From Rhodoferax sp. (lineage in GTDB: Bacteria > Pseudomonadota > Gammaproteobacteria > Burkholderiales > Burkholderiaceae_C): a stretch of 61,075 nucleotides of DNA. The translations under genes and the position numbers were made by a program. Position 1 is the first letter of the stretch, and every line of letters begins with the position of its first letter. The stretch lies in NCBI GenBank assembly GCA_031291305.1, contig JARLJH010000022.1, positions 1-61,075 of the forward strand, written 5' to 3'. The notes under the pieces are model-generated. The model did no database searches. It had not been told where the DNA came from and saw only the letters and a list, made by a program, of their open reading frames with translations. This document shows, piece by piece, positions 9,671-18,800 of this stretch.

Positions 9671-10297
9671 ATGAACACAACCCAAACCAACGAATGGTTC
9701 ATTTTGACGCCAGCAGGCGTGCTCCATGCCTTTGCCCGTAAAAACGCCGATGAGTCTGAACTTGCGCTGCAATCTTTGCTCACCGGTGCACGTACGCTGG
9801 ACGCCGCGAGCTGGGTAAGTATGGCACCCGGTGCCGCTTCCACCGCCGCAATGGCGTTGGAGCAGGGCTGGGTTGAGCGGCTGAAGCGTCCTTTGCAAGG
9901 GCCAGACGCCAGGTTGGACGACTTCCTTCAGCAGGTGATCGCATCGCTCTCAGGTGAGCGCCGCGCCGTGTTGGCATCAGAGAGCGGTTTTTGCTTGGCG
10001 CATACCGGCATGAGTCAGGATGAGGCAGATGCCCTTAGCGCGGCGGTGGCCGACTATTCCGATTTTGCCGCGCGCCAGGCACGCCGCGGCTGGGAAGGCG
10101 CCTCCCGCTATGTTTCGTTTCACTCCGATCCGGAATTCCTGCTGCCCAGCTATTGCTTTATTCCTTTCTGGGTAGATGAATCGGGCTACTGGCTGGCGCT
10201 GGCTGGCGAGCCGCTGCTGAACAATCCCGCCTTGGTGGAACTGCTGTGGAGCATCAAACAAGCCGGCACGCGATTCAGTCAGTCCGGCGGCGTGTGA
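9671..10297 (+). CDS. Second roadblock-like protein
   Basis: A 208-residue protein that ends the signalling run. Its central part (residues about 90-190) has the roadblock-like pattern RAVLASESGFCLAHTGMSQDEADALSA, a helix with ADYSDFAARQ, then the strands SRYVSFHSD and YCFIPFWVDESGYWLALAGEP. The N-terminal 85 residues are unassigned. With the gene at 6492 this gives two roadblock-type proteins at the edges of the cluster, which could form a heterodimer; this is an inference. It is separated from the previous gene by 130 bp, so it may have its own promoter. A strong terminator follows. Confidence 0.55.
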   Translation: MNTTQTNEWFILTPAGVLHAFARKNADESELALQSLLTGARTLDAASWVSMAPGAASTAAMALEQGWVERLKRPLQGPDARLDDFLQQVIASLSGERRAVLASESGFCLAHTGMSQDEADALSAAVADYSDFAARQARRGWEGASRYVSFHSDPEFLLPSYCFIPFWVDESGYWLALAGEPLLNNPALVELLWSIKQAGTRFSQSGGV

Positions 10298-10372
10298 TTT
10301 CCACTTGGTCGTGTGCCGGAAGCCCACAACCTCTTTGGGGTCGGGGGAATATTGCGAGCGGGGAGTTCGCAA

Positions 10373-10401
10373 AAAGAAGACGGCTGTTAGCCGTCTTCTT
10401 T
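10373..10401. terminator. Bidirectional terminator between roadblock-like gene and hemL
   Basis: A perfect 13-bp stem with a 3-nt GTT loop, flanked by A-run on the left and T-run on the right, placed between two convergent genes. This is a classic intrinsic terminator usable from both strands. A copy of the dispersed repeat follows at about 10417-10450. Confidence 0.9.
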
Positions 10402-10455
10402 ATATGAAAATAATGCCTCTAGCCCTTATATATAAAGGGTTTGCAGCTTTTGTTT

Positions 10456-11766
10456 TTATAGTGTTTTAAATATCTCGGAGGCGGCCGCCACGGTAGTCGC
10501 GATGTCTTGGTCGGTGTGTGCAGCACTGACAAAACCGGCTTCATACAGGGCTGGGGCGATGTAGACACCACGGTCCAGCAGGCCGTGAAACAGTTGGTTG
10601 AAACGGGCGCCGTCCGTTTTCATGACTTGGCTGTAAGTGGTGGGCAGGGCGTCAAGCAGATAGAAGCCCATCATGCCGCCTTCGCTGTCGCCGCAGAATG
10701 CCACGCCTTCGGCTGCAGCGGCCTGTGTCAAGCCGCTGATCAAGGCGCGGGTTTTGCGGCCCAGTTCCTCGTAGAAACCGGGTTTGCTGATCTCTTTGAG
10801 GGTGGCCAGGCCGCAGGCGGTGGCGATTGGGTTGCCAGAAAGAGTGCCTGCCTGGTAGACACCACCTAGCGGTGCCAGGTGCTCCATCACCGCGCGTTTG
10901 GCGCCAAATGCGGCCAGTGGCATGCCGCCGCCAATCACCTTGCCCATCACCGTCATGTCGGGCTCGAAGCCGGGGATGGACTTGGCATAGACGCTTTGTG
11001 CGCCACCAAGAGCTACGCGGAAACCGGTCATCACCTCGTCAAGAATTAGCATGGCGCCGTACTGCGTGCATAGCTCGCGGCAGCGTTTCATGAATGGCAC
11101 GCTGGCGCGCACAAAGTTCATGTTGCCGGCAATAGGTTCGATGATCACGCAGGCAATCTCGTCAACGTGCTTGGCGAAAGCTGCTTCAATCTGCTCGATG
11201 TTGTTGTATTCCAGCACCATCGTGTGCTGCACCACTTCGGGGGGTACCCCAGCGCTGGTGGGGTTGCCGAAGGTGGCCAGGCCCGAGCCAGCCTTGACCA
11301 GCAACGCGTCTGCATGCCCGTGGTAACAGCCTTCGAACTTGATGATGGTCTTGCGACCGGTGGCTCCACGGGCCAGACGGATGGCGCTCATGCCAGCTTC
11401 GGTGCCGGAACTCACCAGACGCACCATGTCCATGCTGGGCATGATTTTGAGAATCTCTTCAGCCAATTCCACTTCGCGTTCGGTGGGTGCGCCGAAGGAA
11501 AAGCCTTCCAGCACGGCCTTTTGCACGGCCTCTACCACGGCAGGGTGGCCATGGCCCAGAATCATCGGACCCCAGGAGCCGATGTAGTCGATATATTTCT
11601 GGCCGTTGGCATCCCAGATGTAGGCACCTTGGGCGCGGCTGATGAAGCGCGGGGTGCCCCCCACGGCACGAAAAGCTCGCACGGGAGAATTGACACCGCC
11701 AGGAATCACATGTTTGGCGCGTTCGAACAAGGTGTTGTTGAAATCAGTTGAAGTGGTCATGGGCAA
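10456..11766 (-). CDS. hemL: Glutamate-1-semialdehyde 2,1-aminomutase
   Basis: This PLP enzyme converts glutamate-1-semialdehyde to 5-aminolevulinate in the C5 tetrapyrrole pathway, feeding haem for the cytochromes encoded downstream. The 436 residues agree with the family. Clear motifs are [14 protein letters not shown] near the N-terminus, [16 protein letters not shown], the [10 protein letters not shown] aspartate segment that holds the pyridine ring, and the PLP lysine in GKVIGGGMP (Lys276). A second ATG two codons in is equally possible. It is transcribed toward the terminator at 10373 and divergently from rubredoxin. Confidence 0.95.
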   Translation of the reverse strand: MPMTTSTDFNNTLFERAKHVIPGGVNSPVRAFRAVGGTPRFISRAQGAYIWDANGQKYIDYIGSWGPMILGHGHPAVVEAVQKAVLEGFSFGAPTEREVELAEEILKIMPSMDMVRLVSSGTEAGMSAIRLARGATGRKTIIKFEGCYHGHADALLVKAGSGLATFGNPTSAGVPPEVVQHTMVLEYNNIEQIEAAFAKHVDEIACVIIEPIAGNMNFVRASVPFMKRCRELCTQYGAMLILDEVMTGFRVALGGAQSVYAKSIPGFEPDMTVMGKVIGGGMPLAAFGAKRAVMEHLAPLGGVYQAGTLSGNPIATACGLATLKEISKPGFYEELGRKTRALISGLTQAAAAEGVAFCGDSEGGMMGFYLLDALPTTYSQVMKTDGARFNQLFHGLLDRGVYIAPALYEAGFVSAAHTDQDIATTVAAASEIFKTL

Positions 11767-11991
11767 TGCGCTTGAAGAAAATAAAGCGGGCTAATGGTTC
11801 GTTGCTGGTAGTAGATTGTCCACATAAAGTGACATCGTTCCCCATTGTCTCTCTGCCCGTGAGGCTGGCGCTGACATCAGTCTGAGTGAAAAGCGTCCCC
11901 AGCGAAATTTCTTGAGGCAGAATAGCGCCAAGGTGGCTTGCTGTATGAAACGGCAGCTTCATTTTTTGTTATACGCAAAGGTGCCTGACAC
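11767..11991. promoter_or_regulatory. Divergent hemL / rubredoxin-pil intergenic region
   Basis: This 225-bp space lies between divergent genes and must hold promoters for hemL and for rubredoxin-pilGHIJ-chpA. I see no strong palindrome or repeat in it, and I do not assign individual promoter boxes. Confidence 0.4.
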
Positions 11992-12165
11992 GTGACCTCA
12001 TCGACAACCTGGATGTGCCTGATCTGTGGCTGGATTTATGATGAGAGGCTGGGCGACCCGGACAATGGTGTGCCAGCAGGTACGCCCTGGGAAAACGTGC
12101 CACTGAACTGGGTGTGTCCCGAATGCGGGGCACGCAAGGAAGATTTTGAGATGGTGCGGATTTGA
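11992..12165 (+). CDS. Rubredoxin
   Basis: A short 57-residue gene starting at GTG. The iron-binding pattern of rubredoxin is complete: CLICGWIYD near the N-terminus and CPECGARKEDF near the C-terminus, giving the CxxCG...CPxCG four-cysteine iron site. Family markers such as GDPDNGVPAGTPWENVP lie between them. Rubredoxins are cytoplasmic one-electron carriers. It sits just upstream of pilG, divergent from hemL; a rubredoxin at the head of the pil-chp cluster is a common gene order in beta- and gammaproteobacteria. The stop lies 37 bp before pilG, so co-transcription is likely. Confidence 0.93.
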   Translation: MTSSTTWMCLICGWIYDERLGDPDNGVPAGTPWENVPLNWVCPECGARKEDFEMVRI

Positions 12166-12202
12166 AATCGGTGGCAGTGGTTTTCCAACTTCAACTCTGG
12201 AG

Positions 12203-12613
12203 ATGAATCGGGTGAACAAAACTGCGTCAAATTTAAAAATTCTGGTGGTTGATGACAGCAATACCATTCGGCGTAGTGCAGAAATCTTCCTGAAAGCGGG
12301 GCAGCACGATGTCATGCTGGCCGAAGATGGCTTTGATGCCTTGTCCAAGGTCAGTGACTACCATCCTGATCTGATTTTTTGCGATATTTTGATGCCCCGG
12401 CTGGATGGGTATCAGACCTGTGCCATCATCAAACGCAATGCCAAGTTTTCCAACGTACCGGTGATTATGTTGTCGTCCAAAGATGGTGTGTTTGACAAGG
12501 CGCGTGGACGCATGGTGGGCGCACAGGACTATCTGACCAAGCCTTTCACCAAAGACCAGTTGTTAAAAACTGTGACTCAATATGCAGATGCGCTACAAGG
12601 AGATGAGGCGTGA
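12203..12613 (+). CDS. pilG: Type IV pilus response regulator PilG
   Basis: A stand-alone CheY-like receiver of 136 residues from ATG at 12203, preceded by CTGGAG. It has the acidic pair VVDDS, the phospho-acceptor Asp in FCDILMPRLDGYQ, the conserved LSSKDG and the KPF lysine. PilG is one of the two receivers phosphorylated by the ChpA/PilL kinase. It controls pilus extension and twitching at the cell pole. The longer frame from 12146 overlaps the rubredoxin end and adds no conserved sequence. Confidence 0.88.
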   Translation: MNRVNKTASNLKILVVDDSNTIRRSAEIFLKAGQHDVMLAEDGFDALSKVSDYHPDLIFCDILMPRLDGYQTCAIIKRNAKFSNVPVIMLSSKDGVFDKARGRMVGAQDYLTKPFTKDQLLKTVTQYADALQGDEA

Positions 12614-12975
12614 CTATTCATAATGTGCTCGTTGTGGATGATTCCAAAACCGAGTTGATGTTCTTGACGGACCTATTGAGCGGCAATGGCCTGTCTGTAC
12701 GCACTGCCGAAAGTGGTGACGAGGCACTCAAAAGCCTAGCCGATGCCAAGCCGGATCTGATACTGATGGATGTGGTGATGCCAGGTCAAAACGGTTTTCA
12801 GTTGACGCGCTCAATTCTTCGCACGCCGGCCTATGCCAATATTCCGATCATCATTTGCACCAGCAAAAGCCTCGAGACTGATCGTGTCTGGGGTTTGCGC
12901 CAAGGGGCCAAGGACTACATCACCAAACCTGTCAATCCCCAAGAATTGATGGAAAAAATCAGAGCCCTGGGCTGA
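12610..12975 (+). CDS. pilH: Type IV pilus response regulator PilH
   Basis: The second single-domain receiver (121 residues), starting at GTG that overlaps the pilG stop. It has VVDDS, LMDVVMPGQNGFQ for the phospho-Asp, CTSKS and KPVNPQEL. In Pseudomonas, PilH counteracts or tunes PilG output in the Chp pathway. Position directly after pilG and before the CheW-like pilI supports the assignment over a generic CheY. Confidence 0.88.
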   Translation: MTIHNVLVVDDSKTELMFLTDLLSGNGLSVRTAESGDEALKSLADAKPDLILMDVVMPGQNGFQLTRSILRTPAYANIPIIICTSKSLETDRVWGLRQGAKDYITKPVNPQELMEKIRALG

Positions 12976-12989
12976 TCCTCGGTACGTCA

Positions 12990-13520
12990 ATGACCAAGAA
13001 ACAAGCCCTCAGAGATCTTCAAACTCGTCTGGCTGGCAGACTTCAGTCAGCTCAGCAGCAGTCAGTGTCTATGGCGTGGCTGGCGGTGCTGATGGGAGGC
13101 TCGCGTTACCTGTTGCCTTTGTCGCAGTCAGGCGAAATTTTTCCCCTGCCAAGCCTCGCGCGTGTGCCCTATACCCAGGCTTGGTTTTGCGGCGTGGCCA
13201 ATTTACGTGGTGGCTTATTTGGTGTGGTTGATCTGGTGACCTTCATGGACCCGAACGCAACTCAGGTGCGCAACGAGCAGGCTTGGACGCAGGCGCGTCT
13301 GGTCACTCTGAATGCCGATGCCGGTGTTAATTGCGCGTTGGTGGTGGACAGTTTGCTGGGGCTGCGCCGTCAGGATACCTTCAAGACCATTGAGCCAACG
13401 CAAGCGGGTTCTCTGCCTTGGTTGGGTCATCGTTTCCTGGATTCGCAGGACCAGCCCTGGCAGGAGATTGATTTGTATGCGCTGGCACAAACGCCTCATT
13501 TCTTGAGTATTGGCGCTTGA
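12990..13520 (+). CDS. pilI: CheW-like adaptor PilI
   Basis: A 176-residue CheW-domain protein that should couple the PilJ receptor to the ChpA kinase. CheW-type features include GSRYLLPLSQSGEIFPLP, the GVANLRGGLFGVVDL segment and a C-terminal RFLDSQDQPWQEIDLYAL. It lies 14 bp after pilH and its stop almost meets the pilJ frame. Confidence 0.85.
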   Translation: MTKKQALRDLQTRLAGRLQSAQQQSVSMAWLAVLMGGSRYLLPLSQSGEIFPLPSLARVPYTQAWFCGVANLRGGLFGVVDLVTFMDPNATQVRNEQAWTQARLVTLNADAGVNCALVVDSLLGLRRQDTFKTIEPTQAGSLPWLGHRFLDSQDQPWQEIDLYALAQTPHFLSIGA

Positions 13521-13540
13521 ATTTTCACTGGGGTTACCTT

Positions 13541-15799
13541 ATGGCTTTTGCTGATCAATTGAGAAACCTGTTCGTTAAGAAATCCAGGGACTCTGTCATG
13601 GACTCCGGGTTGAGTCTGGGCATGCCTGATTTGTCCATCGATCAAGCGCCCTCGGAACTCGGCTCCAATGTCCCTCGGCAAATGTCACTGGACGACGGCA
13701 ACCCAAGTGTCCAAGTTAGCCAGACCGACCCTGACCGGATCGCGCTGCCCGTACTGGGGCGCAAGACGGTCGCTCAGCACCAACGGTCGCTGTCGGTTCT
13801 TCTTGGCGTCGCGCTGATCCTGTTGGTAGGGGCGACGCTGTTTGCACTGAATGAAGGTGACCAAGGGGCACAGCAACTCAATGCTGCGGGCCAGTCGCTG
13901 ATGCAGTCGCAACGACTGGCCAAATCGGTGTCGCAAGCCCTTGTTGGCAACGCCAAGGCGTTTTCGGATGTTGCCGATAGTTCGCGCATTCTGGCGCGCT
14001 CAGTGCACGGATTGGAACAGGGGGACTCTGAGTTGAAACTGGAAGAGCTTGGTGCCACCTATCAAGAGACGCTCGGGAAAATATCACCACTAGTGAATCG
14101 GGCCGAAAAAAATGCAGCAACGGTGATGACGCAGCAAAAAATATTGACGCAGGTGGGGGCGTCCTTGCACGCAATCAACCGCCAGTCTTCTGATTTGCTG
14201 GGGGTCGCAGAAGCCGTGGCGTCGTTGAAGCTGCAGCAGAATGCGCCTTCGGCCGAGATTTCTGCGGCGGGCCAGTTGGTGATGCTGACGCAGCGTATCG
14301 GCAAGTCGTCCAACGAATTTATGACCATGGACGGGATCAGTCCAGAGGCTGTGTTTTTGCTCGGCAAAGACCTGGATTTGTTCAAAGACCTGGCGCATGG
14401 GTTACTTGATGGTAGCCCGACCCTGCATTTGGCAGTGACCACCGATGCAAAAACACGTGAACGTCTGACGGAATTACTCAAGCTGTATGAGGAAACTCGG
14501 GCACAGGCTGAACTGATTCTTGGCAACTTGACGGGTCTGATAGCCGCACGAGAGGCGCAGGGCTCGATCGTGGCGGACAGTGAAGAACTGCGCAAGAACC
14601 TCGAATCGCTGCAGCACGCACTGTCTTCCCAGAGTGGTTTGAGTAGCCTCGCCCTGAGCGCGCTGGCTTTGACAGCTTTGCTGGCGCTGATCAGCGCTGT
14701 TGGTTTGTCATATGTGCAGTTGCTCGACAGTCGGCAGCGTCAGGTCAGTGCCGATATGCTACGGCTGGAGGCACAACGCCAAGAGCAGGATGCCAAACGC
14801 ATCAACGATGCCAATCAAGCGGCTATTTTGCGGCTGATGAACGAGTTGCAGACAGTGGCCGAAGGCGACCTGACTCAGCAGGCTACAGTGACTGAGGACA
14901 TCACCGGAGCGATTGCCGATTCGGTGAACTACACCGTGGAAGAGCTTCGCATGCTGGTTGGCAATGTTCACAGCACGGCGTCCAAAGTGGCTTCAACGAC
15001 TGCCGAGGTGGATTTGGCCTCCACCGAACTGTTGGCTGCATCGCAAGAGCAGTTGCATGAAATCCGTGACACGGGCCGCGCTGTCGTGGATATGGCGCAG
15101 CGTATCAATCAGGTCTCAGCCCAGGCTCAGGAGTCGGCTGATGTGGCGCGTCAATCGCTCAAAGCCGCCGCTGAAGGTTTACAGGCGGTGCAAAACACGA
15201 TTGGTGGCATGAATTCGATTCGCGATCAAATTCAGGATACTTCCAAGCGCATTAAACGTCTGGGCGAATCTTCGCAGGAAATTGGTGAAATCACCGAACT
15301 GATCTCCGATATTACCGAGCAAACCAATGTGTTGGCACTTAACGCCGCTATTCAGGCAGCATCGGCTGGTGAAGCGGGCCGCGGCTTCTCGGTGGTGGCT
15401 GAAGAGGTGCAACGGCTGGCAGAGCGCTCCGCCGACGCCACAAGACAGATATCGGCGCTGGTCAAGGCGATTCAAACCGATACACAGGATGCTGTGGGTG
15501 CCATGGAACGTTCTACCCAAGGCGTGGTGGAAGGAGCCAAGCTGTCCGACAGTGCGGGCACGGCACTGTCAGAGATTGATCAGGTCTCGCGACGCCTGGC
15601 AGAACTTATTGAGCAGATTTCGGAAGCCACACTGCGTGAGGCTGGCAAGGCCAATGATGTAGCCGGGAATATCCAGCATATTTTTGCGGTGACCGAACAA
15701 ACCGGTGAAGGTACCCGTTCCACCGCAGCTCAAGTGCGAGAGCTTTCTAAAGTGGCTGAGGAATTGCGGCAATCGGTGGCACGTTTCCGTATCGCCTGA
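13541..15799 (+). CDS. pilJ: Type IV pilus methyl-accepting chemoreceptor PilJ
   Basis: A 752-residue MCP. Two membrane segments are visible, SVLLGVALILLVGATLFAL (about 85-103) and the hydrophobic stretch SSLALSALALTALLALISAV (about 370-390). They enclose a helical periplasmic domain with two PilJ-type repeats (compare QSLMQSQRLAKSVSQAL and QLVMLTQRIGKSSNEF). The cytoplasmic part has a HAMP-like region and the hairpin tip EITELISDITEQTNVLALNA plus AGRGFSVVAEEVQRLA. ATG at 13541 was preferred over TTG at 13517 since it follows a clearer leader. PilJ senses surface contact or pilus state and feeds the ChpA kinase. Confidence 0.9.
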   Translation: MAFADQLRNLFVKKSRDSVMDSGLSLGMPDLSIDQAPSELGSNVPRQMSLDDGNPSVQVSQTDPDRIALPVLGRKTVAQHQRSLSVLLGVALILLVGATLFALNEGDQGAQQLNAAGQSLMQSQRLAKSVSQALVGNAKAFSDVADSSRILARSVHGLEQGDSELKLEELGATYQETLGKISPLVNRAEKNAATVMTQQKILTQVGASLHAINRQSSDLLGVAEAVASLKLQQNAPSAEISAAGQLVMLTQRIGKSSNEFMTMDGISPEAVFLLGKDLDLFKDLAHGLLDGSPTLHLAVTTDAKTRERLTELLKLYEETRAQAELILGNLTGLIAAREAQGSIVADSEELRKNLESLQHALSSQSGLSSLALSALALTALLALISAVGLSYVQLLDSRQRQVSADMLRLEAQRQEQDAKRINDANQAAILRLMNELQTVAEGDLTQQATVTEDITGAIADSVNYTVEELRMLVGNVHSTASKVASTTAEVDLASTELLAASQEQLHEIRDTGRAVVDMAQRINQVSAQAQESADVARQSLKAAAEGLQAVQNTIGGMNSIRDQIQDTSKRIKRLGESSQEIGEITELISDITEQTNVLALNAAIQAASAGEAGRGFSVVAEEVQRLAERSADATRQISALVKAIQTDTQDAVGAMERSTQGVVEGAKLSDSAGTALSEIDQVSRRLAELIEQISEATLREAGKANDVAGNIQHIFAVTEQTGEGTRSTAAQVRELSKVAEELRQSVARFRIA

Positions 15800-15835
15800 T
15801 TGGCTGTAACACCACTTCAATAGATGGGTTGATCC

Positions 15836-18800
15836 ATGCAATCTGCCGCAATGACTGCTGAGAATGTGAATCTTGAGCCTGACCTGGGCCCTCTGGCCTG
15901 GGTGCTTGATGAATTGCGGAAATCCCTGGACGGAGCCACCCAGGCGTTGCGCCGTTTTGTGCGCGATGCTGAATTGTCCCGAGGCTCGGATATTGGTGCG
16001 CTGGATGCCAGTCACCTGCGCATTGCGCGCCAGCAACTGCATCAGGCGGTTGGCGCCTTGGAGATGGTTGGCCTGGAGGTGCCTGCTCGCATGTTGCGCG
16101 CCATGGAGGCGCTGGTTCATAAATTTGTTCAGCGGCCCGAATTTTGCAGCGACGATGCTGCGCTCAAAGTGGAGCGCGCCAGTTTTGCGCTGGCCGATTA
16201 TCTGGAGGCTGTTCTCAAAGGCAAAGCCCTGTCATCGGTGGCGTTGTTTCCTCAATACCGGGATGTGTTGACGCTCGTCGGTGATGACCGCATTCACCCG
16301 GCTGACTTGTGGGGCTATGACTGGCGCTGGGTTGATGTGGCTGTACCCGCTGAGGTCCGGCCACTGCCTTATGACTTGGTGGTGCGTTCACGCATTGATG
16401 GTTTCATTCTGAAGGTGGTCAAGACCGGTCATGCTCGTTCTGCTCTGGCTTTGCGAGACCTCAGCTTGGGCTTCGCAGCCAATCAAGCAGAACTTCATCC
16501 TCGCGTCTGGTGGATGGTGTGTGCTGCTTACTTTGAAGCGGTGGCCTTGGGCTTATGTGCCAGCGATCTGTATGAAAAGCGCGCTGCCACCCATGTCCTA
16601 TTGCAATACCGGACGCTGGCGCGTGGTGAGTCGGATATCTCGGAGCGGCTGGTTCGGGATCTGCTGTTTTTCTGTTCGCAGGCGGTACCTCAGACTCCGC
16701 AGGAAACGCCTGCTTTGTGCGCAGTGCACCAAGCGTATGGTTTTCCCGCGCCGATCAGGGTTGATTACGATAAACCACAGTTCGGCCGCTTTGACCCGGC
16801 GGTGCTGGCCCAAGCACGCAAGCGGGTTGCAGCAGCTGCAGAAACCTGGTCTTCCCTGAGCGGTGGCGATGTCAATCGCATCAAGGCGGCGGCGGATCAG
16901 TTTGGCCTTGTGGCTGATTCGATCGTCCGGTTGAATCCCGACAACGGCAAACTGTCTGCGGCCTTGTTACGCGCCTTGGAGACCGTGACGCGATCAGGCA
17001 GTGCGCCCGCTACAGCGTTGGCCATGGAAGTGGCTACAGCTGTACTGTACCTTGAGGCAGCCTACGAAGATCTGGACCCGGACAGCGCGAAAACCGTGGC
17101 GCGTGGCAACCGCTTGGCAGAGCGTCTCGATCACGTGATGGCGGGTGGCCAGCCAGAGCCGCTGGATGCCTGGATGGAGGAGCTTTACCGGCGTGTCAGT
17201 GATCGCCAGGTCATGGGCAGTGTGGTCGATGAACTGCGCACAACACTGGGCGAGGTCGAAACCTCGCTGGATGCGTTTTTCCGCCATCCAGAGGAAAAAT
17301 TGCCGCTGCAAGAAGTGCCTGGACGATTGGCTCAAATGCGCGGGGTGTTCTCGGTATTGGGCCTGGATCAGGCTGCGCTGGCTGCATTACGGATGCGCGA
17401 CAGTGTAGAGCGCTTGTTGATCAATGGTGTTGATACCCCGCAACAACGCAAGTCCGACTTCGACAAGCTAGGTAACAGCCTGGGTACGCTTGGTTTCCTG
17501 ATCGACATGCTGAGCTATCAGCGCGAACTGGCCAAAAAACTCTTTGTCTATGATGACGCGGAGGGTGAATTCAGGTCGGTCATGGGGCGACAAAAAGCGG
17601 CAGATGGGGAAACTGCTGCTGTGGCGATTACGCCGCCAACGCCACCTCAATCGACCGAACCAGTGCTTGAACCATCTGCGCCTCAATCGCTTGCGCCGGA
17701 CATGGCTGCGCAAAGGTTGCCCGCACCGCAGCCTGCGGTCGCGCCGGTCACGACGGATGAAGAAGATGATGCCGAACTTCGCAGCATCTTCATGGAGGAG
17801 GCCCGTGAGGTGATTGTCACAGGTCTGGGGGCCGTAGATGCGTTGCACAGTCATCCTGAGGACATGGATCAGCAGACCAGCCTGAGGCGATCTTTCCATA
17901 CCCTCAAAGGTAGCTCCAGAATGGTCGGCCTGAACGAGTTTGGTGAGGCAGCCTGGGCTATGGAGCAGTTGCTCAATGCTTGGCTACCTCAGCAATTGCC
18001 AGTTGGTCCCGAGTTGGTGCACCTGGCGCATCAGGCGCTCCAAGGGTTTGGCCAGTGGATAAATGATATTGAGACCAACCAGGACGCAACCTGGCGAGCC
18101 TTGCCGTTTCGGCGTGCGGCAGATAGCTTGCGCCTGGACGGTATCGGCATGGATCTGGGGTTGCCCGGTGCTGCTGTGCCGGTTGAAACCCCGGCACCCG
18201 CACCGCTGACGCAAACTGATGAGATTGACAACTTGTTGGCTCAGAGTCCTGCCGTGCCCGTTAGCACGCAGGAAGAGCCCATAGAAGACGTATTGTTGAC
18301 ACCGTCAGGAGAGACGGTCGATTTCTTGGCCACGCAAATTGGCGACTTCGGCCATACGCACACGGTTGACTTCAGTGAAACGCTGATTAGCCATTTTGGC
18401 GATCTCTCATGGCCTGGTGCTGAGCCGCAACCCGTGGCAGCGGCCGGGGAGGAGGGTGTTCAAGAGACAGAAAAAGTCGAGCAGCCTTCCTCTGCCGAAC
18501 CAGATGTTCTCGAGCCGATTTCTGAGTCTGAAGCACCCATTGAGTTGCTGCTGCCCGACATCGAAGCGGATGTTCGCTCTGCTGAGCTTGGTCTTGACCT
18601 TGACCTTGAGTCAAACCTTGCTTTGGAGTCTGTACCAGAAGCTCCGTTGCCAGTGCTTCCCGAGCCGGCTGCTGAGCAGCCGCTGGAACCTGCGGCTGAA
18701 CCTGCTGAAGAGCAGGTTAAAGTGATTGGTTCGCTGCGCATCGGCATCCCGCTATACAACGTTTTCCTGAACGAAGCCGACGAGTGGTCACGCCGCTTGT

